Assembly (NCBI GenBank): GCA_024803745.1
Contig: JANJXV010000129.1
Span: 1-64,000, forward strand
Direction: 5' to 3'
Source of the DNA: Megascapheus bottae
Lineage: Eukaryota > Chordata > Mammalia > Rodentia > Geomyidae
DNA: 64,000 nucleotides
Numbering within the stretch: the stretch's first letter is position 1; each line of letters starts with the position of its first letter. Both the position numbers and the translations under genes were made by a program. Shown in pieces: positions 26,918 to 38,328 of the stretch. The notes beneath the pieces were generated by a model. It was not told where the DNA came from. It did no database searches and saw only the letters and a program-made list of their open reading frames with translations.

Positions 26918-27332
26918 AAACCTTGGGCTCTACTAGCAGAGATTTGCAATAGAGCAAAAGGCCATATATAAGGCCATATAATGTGAAGTTAATTGAAAGG
27001 ACCTTCAGGATATTGAAACAAAAGCCACATAATGAATGATTGTTGTCCTTAATGTACTATGTTGTCTCTCACCTCCTTTGTTGTCCCTCGGTTATCCGAT
27101 ATTGGTATAGTATCTCACTTTGTTATCTGACATATTTAATTTATTTTTATTTGTATATTTGAAATTTGAAAGGGAAGGGGGGAAAACCAAGACGATGGGG
27201 GGTGTGGGGTTGGAGGGAAATGGGTACCAAGACATGTGAAAGGGTATCAATGTATGTAAATTAATGCACCTTCTATCTGGCAAATATCATGTAACCCTTT
27301 TACTAATTACAATGAAAAGAATTTAAAAAAAA
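23903..27332 (+). mobile_element. LINE-1 copy #1, 5'-truncated
   Basis: The sequence aligns by eye with L1 #4 from its position ~51650 onward, so ORF1, the endonuclease and the start of ORF2 are missing. It contains the reverse transcriptase and C-terminal part of ORF2, the 3'UTR (26918-27300) with a G-rich tract at about 27171-27231, and an A-rich tail ending at 27332. The tail is followed by the spacer sequence starting GAAAGTTGTAG, which also follows the other L1 copies here. The 5' end abuts satellite, so the truncation may come from the breakpoint and not from incomplete reverse transcription. Confidence 0.95.
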
Positions 27333-27971
27333 GAAAGTTGTAGTGTGTGGTGAGGATGATGGGGTCAAATACATTTCTTAGAAATTTACCTCATCTGGTT
27401 GCCCTGGATTTTCCTGGCCTTCTTCTTAGAGAAAGGCCTGTTATACTGGATTTGTGGCTGGGCAATGATCTAGCATGTACATCTTCGAGTAAGACAGCCA
27501 CAATTTCCATGCCTGAGACTCGAGTTTCCTGACCTTTGGCAACAGCACAGCAACATCTTTCTTCCTCCTGAGCCACAGCCCAAGTGAGCTGGCTTGAGCT
27601 GGTTGTTAGTTACAGTGGCTTGGTTACCAGGGTTCCGTAATCTGTTCCATTGTGAGGGAGGCAGGGTCACCTTTCAGGGCCCAATGACCAAAGATCCTTG
27701 CTCACAGAAGACCTCACCAAAGACATACTGGAGGCTGAATCTCTCCTCCAATCTCACAATATACATGTGGATGTAGTATACAGCACACCTTATTTGTCCA
27801 ATCCCAATGTCTTCCACTAGGCCCAACTACCAGTCAGGTCTCAGGCTCAAGGAGCCTTTCTTAGGTAAGATCCAAACTTAAGGGTCAATATTGCCCTCAT
27901 CCTTTACAAAACATTTGCTTCACAGTGCCTTCTCTGCCTTCATTTTGCCCCTTGTCGAATTTTTTTTTTGT

Positions 27972-28158
27972 TTTTGCTAGTCTTGGGACTTGACCTCAGA
28001 GTGTGAACATTGTTCTTGGGCTTTCTTTAGGCTTTAGCTGTCCCACCGAGCCACAGCACCACTTGGAGCGTTTTCTATGTATGTGGTAATGAGGAATCAA
28101 ACCTGAGTCTTTTTGCGTGGTAGCCAAGGACTCTACCACTAGATCAAACACACAGGGC
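27972..28158 (-). mobile_element. ID-type dimeric SINE in spacer 1
   Basis: On the minus strand the block shows a tRNA-like CTACCAC/GTGGTAGAG A-box region, a second half with CTGTGGCTCGGTGGGAC, and ends in an A-rich tail (plus-strand T run at 27960). The same insertion is present in all spacer copies, so it predates their duplication. Confidence 0.7.
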
Positions 28159-28390
28159 ATCTTGCACATATTTTTGACATCAATCTACTAGGATATTATT
28201 AGGTTTCTGTATCCTAATCAATTTTTTCCTGATGATTAGCTTTGCTGTCATGTGTAAAAAATGCAGAGGGAAGAACACAGAAGAACTAGTGAAATTAAAA
28301 AAAGCATTACACACATAGATAAGTGTTCATTCTTTGTAGGAGAAAGGATATTTTGATATGATTTTGATGACTTTATAATTACTATGTCAG

Positions 28391-28597
28391 GCTTGAAAGT
28401 TTGCATAGTGGTAGAGTGCTTGCCTAGCATCCATGAAGATCTGTGTTTGATTGCTCAGTATCACATAGATAGAAAATCTAGATGTGGCACTGTGGCTTAA
28501 GTGGCAGAGGGCTAGACTTGAGAAAACCCGAGGACAGTGCTCAGGCCCTGAATTCAAGCCCCAAGACTGGCAGAAAGATAAAAGAAAATAAAAAATG
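28391..28597 (+). mobile_element. ID-type dimeric SINE in spacer 1
   Basis: The first half has the ID core GTGGTAGAGTGCTTGCCTAG and GATTGCTCAGTATCAC. The second half begins GATGTGGCACTGTGGC and ends with TTCAAGCCCC, followed by an A-rich tail. Internal polymerase III A and B box-like segments are visible but diverged. It is present in all spacers. Confidence 0.75.
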
Positions 28598-29258
28598 CTT
28601 TTTACAAGCTAATTCACTCACAGCATTTGCTTCTGAAATCTTCGCTTCTGCATCTTGTGAAATACCCCTTTCCCTCAACGTAGACAAGAAAAAGAGATCC
28701 ATCCCATGGTCCACTGTGAGGCCACTGGTTGGGCTAAGAGCTAGTCGTGCAGGAATACATAAGTTTTATTCTAATACTTTCCAAACTTTGTAATCAAATA
28801 TGCTACCTACTTACCAACTTAGGTCAGTTATCCTTATGCTATACCTTTTCTTCATTACTACAATATTCTTACACTCCTGCGTTAATCCTCTTGAGCCTCC
28901 CCTGACCTCTCTCATTATTTTTTTTCTAACTCTGGACCTCTGCTCGTCTTTCAACCCTTATACTACACGGATCTACACTTGATGGCTGTTGAGCAATATT
29001 GTATATGCAGGTAGTTAATTATTCTCTAGGCTCAGAGGGACATAAAGACAATACAGATTGGATTGAGAGGCTTATTGTTTTGGGTATAAATCGGTTATCA
29101 TTGGTTGTATTATACTGGTCTGTAAGTGCACAAAATAAAGAGTGATAATACCAATCAAAACTTGTGAACATCTAGTGTCTGCCAGCTACAGAGGTCTAGG
29201 TTGGTTTTATCTGAAAAACTATAATCGTATTTAGTAGTAATCTTGCTCCCATTTTCAA

Positions 29259-30433
29259 ATGGGCAGAACAAGAAACTCAAGAAAAATGTCAAATCAAGAA
29301 ACAACATCCCCCACCCAATGTAAACAGACAATGGAACAGTCACTGGAAACCTAGAGGAGAGACTTCCAAGTGCTACACAAATGCAATTGATAAACATCAT
29401 TAATGGAAAATGTGAAAATATAAAGAAAGAGATAATGGAGGAAGCCATAGCTGAACAAGAGGAAAGCATAAACAAGGTGATAAGTGAAAAAGAAGAAGCC
29501 ATAAAGGAGGCCTTAATAAAGGTTTTTCAAAGAAAGATGGATGAATTCATAGAATCCACAAATAAAAACGTGACCAAACTCCAACAAATGTCCAAAGAAA
29601 ATAAAGCTAACCACTCAAAAGGAAATCAAGGAGATAAAGAAATCCATACATAATCTAAAACAGGAGATGCAAGGCATCAAAAATGAGCAATTAGAAGAAA
29701 GGGAGATGAAAAATAATGTAGATAGTTTTGATAGCAAGATAGACAATGCAGAGGAGAGAATTTCCGGGGCTGAAGATAATTTAGTTATTATATAGAAAGA
29801 ACAGAAAATGAGTCAATCCAAATCTAGGAAATATGAGAGAGCGCTTCAAGAGGTGCAAAATGCAATTAGGAAGCCTAATTTAAGGCTAGTTGGTTAAGGA
29901 GGTCGTGGAGAAAGAGGTCAATGGTATTGGAAATATACTTCAGGGAATCATCTCAGAGAATTTCCCAAATATCCAGAAGGGCAGGCCCACCCACATACGA
30001 GAAGCTTTTAGAACCCCAAACAGACCTGACCAGAAAAGAACATCCCACCGCCACATTGTGATCCGAACTGGATCAATAGAAACGAAAGGAAAGATCCTAA
30101 AGGCAGCCAGGGAATAGGGATCAGTAACCTATAAAGGCAAACCAATCAGAATATCCCCAGATTTCTCAGCAGAGACCATGCAAGCACGAAGTGACTGGAA
30201 GCATATATGTCATGCCCTTAAATCAAATAACTACCAACCAAGAATACTGTAGCCAGCTAAGCTCTCATTCAAACTGAGGGATCAATAAAACATTCCATTC
30301 CAGGGATAAGATGCAACAATATGTCGAAACAAAACCAACACTACAGAGAATTCTCAACAATGCTCTATACATACAAAACCAAAATAAATGCATTATAGGG
30401 AAAGAAACGGCACCTAAACAGCATACCATCTAA
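29259..30433 (+). pseudogene. L1 ORF1 remnant of copy #2
   Basis: ORF1 encodes the L1 RNA-binding chaperone: an N-terminal coiled coil, an RRM-like domain and a C-terminal domain. The coiled-coil part (open at 29381-29653) and the RRM/CTD part (open at 29890-30117) are recognisable, with NILQGIISENFPNIQKGRP and AREAFRTPNRP-like signatures. An ~8-bp deletion near 29608 shifts the frame, in-frame stops occur at ~29793 (TAG) and ~29896 (TAA), and AAA to TAG changes the codon near 30114. The TAG at 30250-30252, before the PAKLSF segment, is shared with copies #4 and #5. The alignable region ends at TAA about 30433. Confidence 0.88.
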
Positions 30434-30481
30434 GGACCACAAGAACTGTCAAGACACAGGCCCTACTAAAAACTTTTAAAA

Positions 30482-33331
30482 ATGGTAGGAACTAATAAAT
30501 ATCTCTCAATCCTAACTCTCAATATCAATGGACTTAACTCTCCAATTAAACGGCATAGGCTGTCTAGTTGGATCAAAAAGCAAGAGCCATCGTTCTGCTG
30601 TCTTCAACAGACACATCTTAACCAAACACAATCATCTTTTGAAAGTGAGAGGTTGGAATAAACTCTATCAAGCTAACTGCCCCCATAAACAGGCTGGAGT
30701 TGCCATCCTCATATCAGATACAATAGACTTCAAACTAAAATTAGTAAGAAAAGACAAAGAAGATTACAACACACTACTAAAGGGATCTTTCCTCCAGGAA
30801 GACAAAACGATCCTAAATATTTACACACCCAATCCCGGAGCTCCAAACTTCATCAAGCAAACTTTACTTACACTGAAAGCATACATAGATCGAAATACAG
30901 TGATTGTTGGTGAGTTTAACACACGACTCTCACCTATGGACAGATCAAGAAGGCAAAAACTCAAAAGAGAAACCTTAGAACTGAACAACTATATAGACCA
31001 ACTAGATGTAACAGACATCTGCAGAATATTCCACCCAATAACACGACAATATACGTTTTTCTCAGCAGCACATGGAACATTTTCCAAAATAGACCACATC
31101 TTAGGCCATAAAGCAAACCTGGACAGATTCAGAAACACTGAAATTATTCCATGCACACTCTCAGACCATAAAGGCATCAAATTGGAGCTGAACACCTATC
31201 TCCACCAAAGAAAACCCTGTAACTCATGGAGACTGAACAACATATTTTGAATCAAAAACAATGGGTAATCGAAGAGATCAGAACAGATATCCAACTGTTT
31301 ATGATATTTAACAATAAGAAGCACACAAATATCAACTCCTTAGGGACACAACAAAGGCAGTACTCAGAGGAAAATTTATAGCGCTGAGTGCCTACAACAT
31401 CAAGTTGGAAAAATGGCAAACCAACTATTTAATCTCTCACCTTAACCTCCTGGAAAAAGAGCAACAAACCAACCCTAAACCCAGTAGGAGAAAGCAAATT
31501 ATTAAAATCAAAGCAGAATTAAATGATTTGGAATAAAAAATACTATAGTAGGAATCAACAAAACAAGGAGTTGGTTCTTTGAAAGAATTAACAAAATTGA
31601 CAAGCCCTTAGCAAATCTTACCAAAAAAGAAGAGACCATATCGAAATAAACAAAATCGCAGATGAAAATGGTAATATCACTACAGAAATTACCAAGATCC
31701 AGAATATCATGAGGGAATACTTCTCAAACCTTTACGCCAACAAGTTTGAGAATCGAGAAGAAATGGATGAATTCCTAGACAATATTAACATACCCACACT
31801 GAACCAAGAAGAGCTAACCCAACTCAACAGGCCTATTTCAAGCTCTGAAATAGAAATGGAAATTAGACAACTTCCACTTAAAAAGAGCCCAGGGCCAGAT
31901 GGATTCACAGCTGAATTCTATAAGGTCTTCAAAGCAGAGCTCACACCAATACTCCTCAAGCTCTTCAACGAAATTGAAAATGAAGGTTCTTTACCAAACT
32001 CATTCTGTGAAGCCATTATATCCCTCATTCCCAAACCAGACAGAGATTCATCAAAGAAAGAGAACTATAGACCCATTTCTTTGATGAATATCGATGCAAA
32101 ACTTCTCAACAAAATACTGGCCAACCGTCTACAACAACTCATCAAAAAAATTATACACTATGATCAAACTGGATTCATCACAGGGACCGAAAGCTGGTTC
32201 AACATACAAAAATCAATTAATATAATTCAGCACATCAACAGGAGCAAGGACAAAAATCAGATGATTGTCTCAATAGATACGGAAAAGGCATTTGACAAGA
32301 CCCAAAACCCCTTTATGTTAAAAGATGTGGAGAAACTAGTAATCCATGGAACATTTCTCCATGTAATAAAGGCTGTGTATGAGAAACCCACTGCTAGTAT
32401 TATACTTAATGGTGAAAATCTAAAGCCATTCCCTCTAAAATCAGGAACGAGACAAGGATGCCCACTCTCTCCACTCCTTTTTAACATAGTACTAGAATTC
32501 CTAGGCAGTGCAATAAGGCAAGAAGCAAGCATAAAGGGGATCCAAGTAGGGAAAGAGGAAATAAAACTATCCCTCTTTGCAGATGATATGATTCTGTATT
32601 TAAAGAATCCTATAGACTCTACTCCCAAGCTCCTTGAGTTGATTCGAAGCTTTGGAAGGGTAGCAGGCCATAAAATCAACCCTCACAAATCAACTGCCGT
32701 CCTTTACGCCAACAGTGAGAGGAATGAGGCAATAATCAGGAAAGAAACTCCTTTCACAATAGCCTCAAAGAAAATAAAGTACCTAGGAATTAGCTTAACT
32801 AAGAATGTAAAGGACCGTTTAGATGAAAACTTTAAAACCCTAAAAAAGGAAATTAAAGCAGAACTAAGGAAATGGAAAAACCTCCCATGCTCCTGGATTG
32901 GAAGAATCAACATTGTGAAAATGACAATCTTGCCAAGGGCTATCTACAAATTCAATGCAATACCCATCAACATCCCAATGTCATTCTTTAAAGAAATAGA
33001 AGAGGCAATTCAAAATTTCATATGGAATAATAAAAGACCCCGTATAGCAAATCACTTCTTAGCAGAAAGAACAGCGCTGGAGGAATTTCAATTCCAAAGT
33101 TTAGACTCTAATAGAGCTATAATTGTCAAAACAGCTTGGTACTGGCACAAGAACAGGCCTGAAGTCCAATGGAGTAGAACTGCGGACCCAGATATTAAAC
33201 CACAAACCTATGGCCACCTAATTTTTGACAAGGGAGCCAAAAAAATAGAATGGAAGAAAGATAGCCTCTTCAACAAGTTGTCCAGGCAGAACTGGTTAAG
33301 CACCTGCAGAAAACTAAATTTGGATCCTTCT
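30482..33331 (+). pseudogene. L1 ORF2 remnant of copy #2 (endonuclease and reverse transcriptase)
   Basis: The endonuclease begins MVGTNKYLSILTLNINGLN at 30482. A one-base T insertion at the TCATCTTTT run (~30637) breaks this frame; the rest of the domain is open in another frame to 31250 and includes NIYTPN, KIDHILG and SDHKGIKLEL. The reverse transcriptase is open at 31709-33415 with [13 protein letters not shown], an AFDKT variant of [18 protein letters not shown] and intact LFADDMILY. Single-base frame errors near 33045-33110 scramble the [13 protein letters not shown] stretch. The C-terminal Cys-rich part is deleted, and the open frame runs artificially into the A-rich tail and spacer. 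Confidence 0.92.
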
Positions 33332-33388
33332 ATCTGGCAAATATCATGTAACCCTTTTACTAATTACAATAAAAAATTTAAAAAAAAA

Positions 33389-33503
33389 GAAAGTTGTAGT
33401 GTGTGGGGAGGATGATGGGGTCAAATACATTTCTTCTTAGAAATCTACCTCATCTGGTTGCCCTGGATTTTCCTGGCCTTCTTCTTAGAGAAAGGCCTGT
33501 TAT
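33389..33503 (+). repeat. Truncated inter-L1 spacer, first ~115 bp
   Basis: The GAAAGTTGTAG start and the following CTCATCTGGTTGCCCTGG segment match the other spacers, and then the match stops at GGCCTGTTAT. The rest of the spacer and the start of a further L1 are missing. Confidence 0.88.
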
Positions 33504-33661
33504 CTAACTGCCCCCAATAAACAGGCTGGAGTTGCCATCCTCATATCAGATACAATAGACTTCAAACTAAAATTAGTAAAAAAAGACAAAGAAGGTTACT
33601 ACATACAACTAAAGGGATCTGTCCTCCAGGAAGACATAACGATCCTAAATATTTACACACC
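33504..33661 (+). mobile_element. L1 ORF2 endonuclease fragment (remnant of a further array unit)
   Basis: The segment from CTAACTGCCCCCA to TTTACACACCC matches the endonuclease region of copies #2, #4 and #5 (51020-51173 in #4). Joined directly to spacer sequence, it looks like the remains of the next head-to-tail unit after deletion of about 3.2 kb. After 33661 the sequence is unrelated. Confidence 0.85.
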
Positions 33662-34099
33662 CTTTTGAAGATTCTCAAAAGAATGAAGATTCTGCCAGTG
33701 TAAGTTAGATTCCGGCATTGATATTAAATAATGCAAAGAGTAGGGATTTATATTTGAAATATCACTGTTGACAAAATCTAACACACATTTGCTTAGTATT
33801 TGCTTTTGATTTCCCAAGAAGTTCAGTACAAGCTAACATGTGTGGCATATATCGACTGGGAGAAATGATTCAGAATATGTGACTCATTTGAACAGGAGTC
33901 AGTGAAAGATACAGAAGCAGGATACCCATATTGTGATAATTTGTATCTTTTGCATATTTTGTGTTTGTTATTAATTCCATTTGTAGTGTACATTTCTAGG
34001 TAAAAACTTTTAAAATATTTCCAAACAATTTGTTATTTCAACAGCAAAAAAACATTTATATGCCTGATAAAATTCACAGAATCCAAATTTTTCCATATT
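33662..34099. other. Unique A/T-rich DNA with no recognised feature
   Basis: No open frame of note, repeat or RNA signature was recognised. A T-rich run at 34104-34127 marks the edge of the next SINE. Confidence 0.5.
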
Positions 34100-34355
34100 A
34101 TTTTTTGTTTTTTGGTTTTTTTTTTTTGGTGGGTCATAGATCTTGAACTCAGCCTGGGTACTATCCCTGAGCTCTTCAGCTCCAGGCTACCACCTTACCC
34201 TGGAGCCAAGCCCCACTTCCCATTTTCTAAAGGTAAATTGGAGATAAGAGTCTCAGGTCTTTTTGTGCCAGGATGGCTTTAAACCTTGATCCTCAGATCT
34301 CATCCTCCTGAGTAGCTAGGATTATAGAAGTGAGCCACCACCCCATCATGCTCAG
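34100..34355 (-). mobile_element. Composite SINE (B1/Alu-like left half, ID-like right half)
   Basis: On the minus strand the block reads GAGCCACC...CTGAGTAGCTAGGA (B1/Alu-like 7SL-type left half, plus-strand 34300-34345) followed by a half containing AAGTGGGGCTTGGC and GAAGAGCTCAGGGATAG, ending in an A-tail (plus T run 34104-34127). The same composite occurs at 35630, 37840 and others. Confidence 0.75.
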
Positions 34356-34369
34356 CTTTCTGGGTTTTT

Positions 34370-34555
34370 TTAAACAAGCCCTTTGGCTGGAACTCGGTCT
34401 GAGCACTGTCCTTCAGCTTTCCTCAAGCCTAGTGATCTTCTACTTGAGCCACAGCACTACTTCTGGTTTTTTCTGTGTATGTGGTACTGCGGAATTGAAC
34501 CTTCGTCTTCATACAAGCACTCTACAACTATGCCAAACTCCCAGCCCCTCCACAT
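34370..34555 (-). mobile_element. ID-type dimeric SINE
   Basis: Minus strand; contains the CTGTGGCTCAAGTAGA-type element and a second half with TAGAGTGCTTG. It lies directly next to the composite SINE at 34100-34355. Confidence 0.7.
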
Positions 34556-35629
34556 TAGTTTTTATGATAGATCTTTCCATGCATCCAGGATGGCTAGAAA
34601 TCCTTCTTGAGTTTCCCAAGATCAGGGAGTATAGGTGTGTCCCATCCTGTGTGGCTACATTACCATTGTTTAGGGTACAGTTCTCTCTTCATTCTACCCA
34701 TCTAGAGCAATTTTCATCTTCCATGTATAATCATTAAACATTCAGCTCCTGTTCCTCTCTACTCCATTCTCTGGAACCATCGTGCTTTTTGGCTCTAAGG
34801 GTTTGTTGATCCTTGGAAGCTCTGGAAGGGAAAACATACCCTAGCTCTTCCTTTACGACTGCTGTATTTTTAGTTTACTGTAATCAAGATTCATCTGTAA
34901 AATATAGTAAAATGTTCTTCCTTTTCAATGCATTGTTTTGCATATTTTTATCTTTGGATTATTATTGATAGTTGTGAATGGATTCTCCATATATTTGTTC
35001 TAGTCTCTGCTTTCTCTTCCGTTAGGTACAAATCTAGAAATAGAAGTGTTGGACCATATTTCTATGTAATTCTATATTTAGTACTTTTTTAGCACTCTCC
35101 ACGCAATTTTTGATTGTTTTATATTCCTTGCAGAACTATTCCAAAGTTCTACTTCTTCTCACTACCTTCCCAGTAATAGTTAGACTTTGAAAGTTGTTTT
35201 TTTGTATGCGTGTGTGTGTGTTTGTGTGTGTGTATGTGGATCTTTTTGTTTAAAACTATATTTATATTAACATATTTAAAGTAATGATTTCATTGTAATT
35301 TTAATTTTTCTCATGACTGTTAATATTGAACTTCTTTCTACATTTTGAACTACTATTTCTATATATTGTTTTTAGAAAATCCTCTCCAATCTCCAATTTT
35401 TTCCCTTTTTTGTGGGGTAGTGGGGAAAGTCATGAGGCTTGGAGCTTGGGCAGTGAGCTCTTTAGTTTAAGGCTATTGTCCTACCCTTGGTATTGCCCCT
35501 CAGTTCTTCTGCTCACAGCTCCCTACCCCTCTTCCCATTATATACAGAACAAAGGTCATCCTCAGTCTTTTTGAAAAAGTAAAACATACAGTAAATTTGT
35601 AGTATAAAACAGCAAGAAATAAATTTCTT
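34556..35629. other. Intergenic or intronic DNA with a (TG)n tract and a weak SINE relic
   Basis: No gene recognised. A short GT/TG microsatellite lies at 35200-35236. A degraded minus-strand SINE relic may lie at about 35405-35560, with GAGCTCTTTAG and CCTACCCTTGG echoes of the composite SINE. The open frames in this stretch show no family signature. Confidence 0.5.
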
Positions 35630-35885
35630 GCCAGGTGTAGTGACTTCTACCTATAATCCTAGCTACTCAGATATCAGGCTGATATCTAAAGATTTGGTTC
35701 AAAGCTAGCCTGGGCATTAGAAAATCTATGAGACTCTCATCTACAGTTAACCACTAGAATATGGGAAATGGCACTGTGGCTTCATAGGTAGGGTGATAGC
35801 CTTGAGTTGAAGAGCTCAGGAACAGTGCCCAGCCCAGAGTTCAAGCCTTACAAATCCCCCAGCCAAAAAAAAGAAAAAAAAAGTT
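35630..35885 (+). mobile_element. Composite SINE
   Basis: Plus strand: GCCAGGTGTAGTGACTTC and AATCCTAGCTACTCAG in the B1/Alu-like left half, GCACTGTGGCTTCATAG and GAGTTGAAGAGCTCAGG in the ID-like right half, then an A-rich tail from 35866. Confidence 0.8.
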
Positions 35886-36127
35886 TCTTCCCCAAGTGAT
35901 TATTATGCCAGACATAGAACATTAACATTCTGGGTGTACTTCACAGTATTATTACTTGATACCCTAAGATTTTGCAATATTCTTACAGTACCAGCATATG
36001 TCATCATATAATGTAGTTCCTTTTCAATGGAATAATTCCATTTATAACCTAAATCTACTCCCCTGACTTATTTTTGTCTATACCACAATTGCTCTACCAT
36101 GATATGCCACAAGCCATTAAACATTTT

Positions 36128-36325
36128 ATGGTGGGTAATTGGAAAGGAGTCTCATGGAATTTTGTGCTAGGCTGGCTTTGAACCATGGTCCTCAGATCTC
36201 AGTCTCCTGAGTAGCTAGGATGACAGGCGTGAGCCACCAACACCTGGCTTGCCTTTTTATTTTTTGTGGGTCTTGGGACTTGAACTCTGGGCCTAGGCAC
36301 CATCCCTAAGCTTTTCAGGTCAGTA
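36128..36325 (-). mobile_element. Composite or B1-like SINE with a second partial SINE
   Basis: The minus strand gives GGTGTTGGTGGCTCACGCC and AGCTAGG/CTCAGGAG elements of the 7SL-like half (plus 36160-36245). It is followed by a partial ID-like segment ending near CTTTTCAGGTCAG. Confidence 0.65.
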
Positions 36326-36419
36326 TTTCATGTAAGTCTAAACATTTAAGTAAAGGAATACAATTCCAACAAAAAAAGAATAAAATTCCAGACATGGTGT
36401 GTTTATAACTCAGTGCTAA

Positions 36420-36659
<240 letters not shown>

Positions 36660-36904
36660 TAAATGAAAGATTCCAGGCCCTGAGAAGTATCATTACTTTC
36701 TAAAGAAAACCTAAGGTAATTTTGTACTCATTCTTCAGGATACCTTCATGATACTTTGACAACAGTTCTAAATTATGTTTCCTCTAATGGAGACGACATT
36801 CCAAACTTACACAGTAATTGTAAGTGGATAAACCATCCAGAATAGAATATATATCATTATTGGAAATAGGATCTACAAATCACTAAACAGTGAGTTTATA
36901 ATGG

Positions 36905-37105
36905 AAACCTGGCACTAGGTGCAATGTTTCATGCCTGTAATCTTAAAATATTCAGGAGGAAGAAATCTAAGAATTCTAATTTGAAGCCAGCAATGGCATA
37001 AAAATTGCCATGAAACTCTATAACTCCAAGTAACCCCTCAAAAATGTTAGTGGAGTGTCAAGAGTTTGACTTTGTGGTTGAGTGCTTGCCTAGCATGCAT
37101 GAAGA
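36905..37105 (+). mobile_element. Degenerate composite SINE in the KRAB intron
   Basis: Recognisable pieces are TTTCATGCCTGTAATCTTA (left half) and GTTGAGTGCTTGCCTAGCAT (ID-like half), separated by diverged sequence. Confidence 0.6.
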
Positions 37106-37336
37106 CCTATGCATGTAAGTGGAGCTGGGACTCAAACTGGTATTTTTCTAGCCTTGAGCAAGACAGCTAAGTTTATGCCATACAAAATGAATCCAGAGCT
37201 GGGGAAAAGTCAACCATGGAGCCAGTGAGAAATGAGAGAAAAGATTTAATAGATAACTTGTGAGTAGGATGTCTGCGAACTTAAAGCAATGATGACACAG
37301 CATAAGCAATAATTCTTTACTGTTTCTAATTTACAG

Positions 37337-37426
37337 GGCCCTGTGTTCCCAAACCTGTATTAATTGACAAGCTAGAGCACTGTGCAGAACTCTGGATAGG
37401 AAATTCCTCTGACAAGAATATCACAG
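37337..37426 (+). pseudogene. KRAB-b-type exon of the same zinc-finger gene
   Basis: A 90-bp exon lies between TTTACAG (acceptor, ends 37336) and GTGAGTG (donor, 37427). With the last base of the KRAB-A exon it reads GPCVPKPVLIDKLEHC and AELWIG, the KRAB B/b pattern of KP-LI-KLE-x-E-LWI. Spacing of about 760 bp from the A exon and matching phase support one gene. It ends in phase 1, which would also suit the finger exon at 43677, but that exon is on the minus strand. A SINE and an inverted L1 fragment follow downstream. Confidence 0.72.
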
Positions 37427-37587
37427 GTGAGTGAATGCATCTTCATATTGATGTTGGAGCCTGAGCCCCATTGGTAAGTTCATGTTGTGATGTACTGAGC
37501 AATAATATTCTTAGTTACCCTAAATCCTGTGTGGAACCTATGGAATTCTTTGTGAATGAATCAAGAATCATTTTCTTTTCCCAATCC

Positions 37588-37742
37588 TATGCTTGGTCTC
37601 AGGGCCTGAGCATGGTCCTTGGGTTTTCTCAAGGCTAGCTCTCTACTTCTTGAGTCATAGCACCACTTCTGGCTTTTTCTTTGTATGTAGTATCAAGGAA
37701 CTGAACCAGATCTTTGTGCATGCTAGCCCAAACCCCCGGCAC
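37588..37742 (-). mobile_element. ID-type SINE
   Basis: Minus-strand match to the dimeric ID-like element: plus shows TCAGGGCCTGAGCATGG, TTGAGTCATAGCACCAC and CTGAACCAGATCTTTGTGC in the order seen in other minus copies. Confidence 0.7.
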
Positions 37743-37839
37743 CAAGAATCATAGGGTGATATGATGAATTCTATGTGGCAGTAGAGTTAAAGTTAGATTT
37801 CTCTGTAGAAATCACTGTGAAACAAAATAAAATGAGAAT

Positions 37840-38072
37840 GCCATGAGCCCGTGGCTCATGCCTGTAATCCTAGCTACTTAGGAGGCTGAGATCTGAGGAT
37901 CAAGGTTCAAAGACTGACCTATCACAAGAACACCTTAGACTCTTCTCTCCAATGAACCAATAGAAAATGAGAAGTGGGGTTGAGGCTAAAGACATAGGGC
38001 AGTAGCCTTGAGCTGAAGAGCTCAGGAAGAATAGCCAGGTCTAGAATTCAAGTCCCATGACCGCAAAACAAG
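37840..38072 (+). mobile_element. Composite SINE with microsatellite tail
   Basis: CCGTGGCTCATGCCTGTAAT and CTGAGATCTGAGGATCAAG mark the left half; GAGCTGAAGAGCTCAGGAAG marks the right half. The A-tail has mutated into the GAAA repeat that follows. Confidence 0.8.
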
Positions 38073-38082
38073 AAAGAAAGAT

Positions 38083-38137
<55 letters not shown>

Positions 38138-38185
38138 AGAAAGAGGGAAGGAAGGAAAGGAAGAAAGAAAGAAAGAAAGAAAGAA
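38073..38185. repeat. (GAAA)n microsatellite
   Basis: About 110 bp of GAAA repeats with a few GGAA variants, growing out of the SINE tail. Confidence 0.95.
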
Positions 38186-38328
38186 TGATATTTCATTTCT
38201 TTAAAACTAAGACTATAAATGATTGAGCAAACAAGAAATAAGTCAGGGCATTATTCTCTGATAAGGATAATATCTTTTTGCTGGTAGGAAGAGACTGGTA
38301 TTCAGAACCAGACCTTTCCACCAGAAAT

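Larger units (their letters stand above)
27333..29258 (+). repeat. ~1.93-kb inter-L1 spacer, copy 1
   Basis: This block lies between the A-rich tail of L1 #1 and the ORF1 start codon of L1 #2, and near-identical blocks follow L1 #3, #4 and #5 (47661, 55055, 62463). It holds no recognisable gene. Two SINEs in opposite orientation are embedded. Its last part must include any L1 5'UTR, whose boundary I cannot place; the whole block could in principle be a long L1 5'UTR, but the shared embedded SINEs favour genomic DNA duplicated with the L1. Confidence 0.85.
29259..33388 (+). mobile_element. LINE-1 copy #2, with a 3' internal deletion
   Basis: This copy carries ORF1 (ATG 29259), ORF2 (ATG 30482) and a very short 3' end. 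At 33326-33331 the ORF2 sequence jumps straight to the last ~60 bp of the 3'UTR and the A-rich tail (33370-33388), losing about 1.3 kb relative to copy #4. The junction is a 6-bp CCTTCT present at both sides in intact copies. The tail is followed by the first ~115 bp of spacer. It lies head-to-tail with copy #1. Confidence 0.93.

Noticed and set aside
28391..28597. Functional tRNA gene
   Set aside because: The A-box-like GTGGTAGAG and downstream B-box-like bases belong to an ID SINE; no full cloverleaf with acceptor stem was found, and the element is duplicated in every spacer.
34330..34737. A 135-codon open frame as a novel protein
   Set aside because: Most of it is minus-strand SINE sequence read in sense; no conserved domain.
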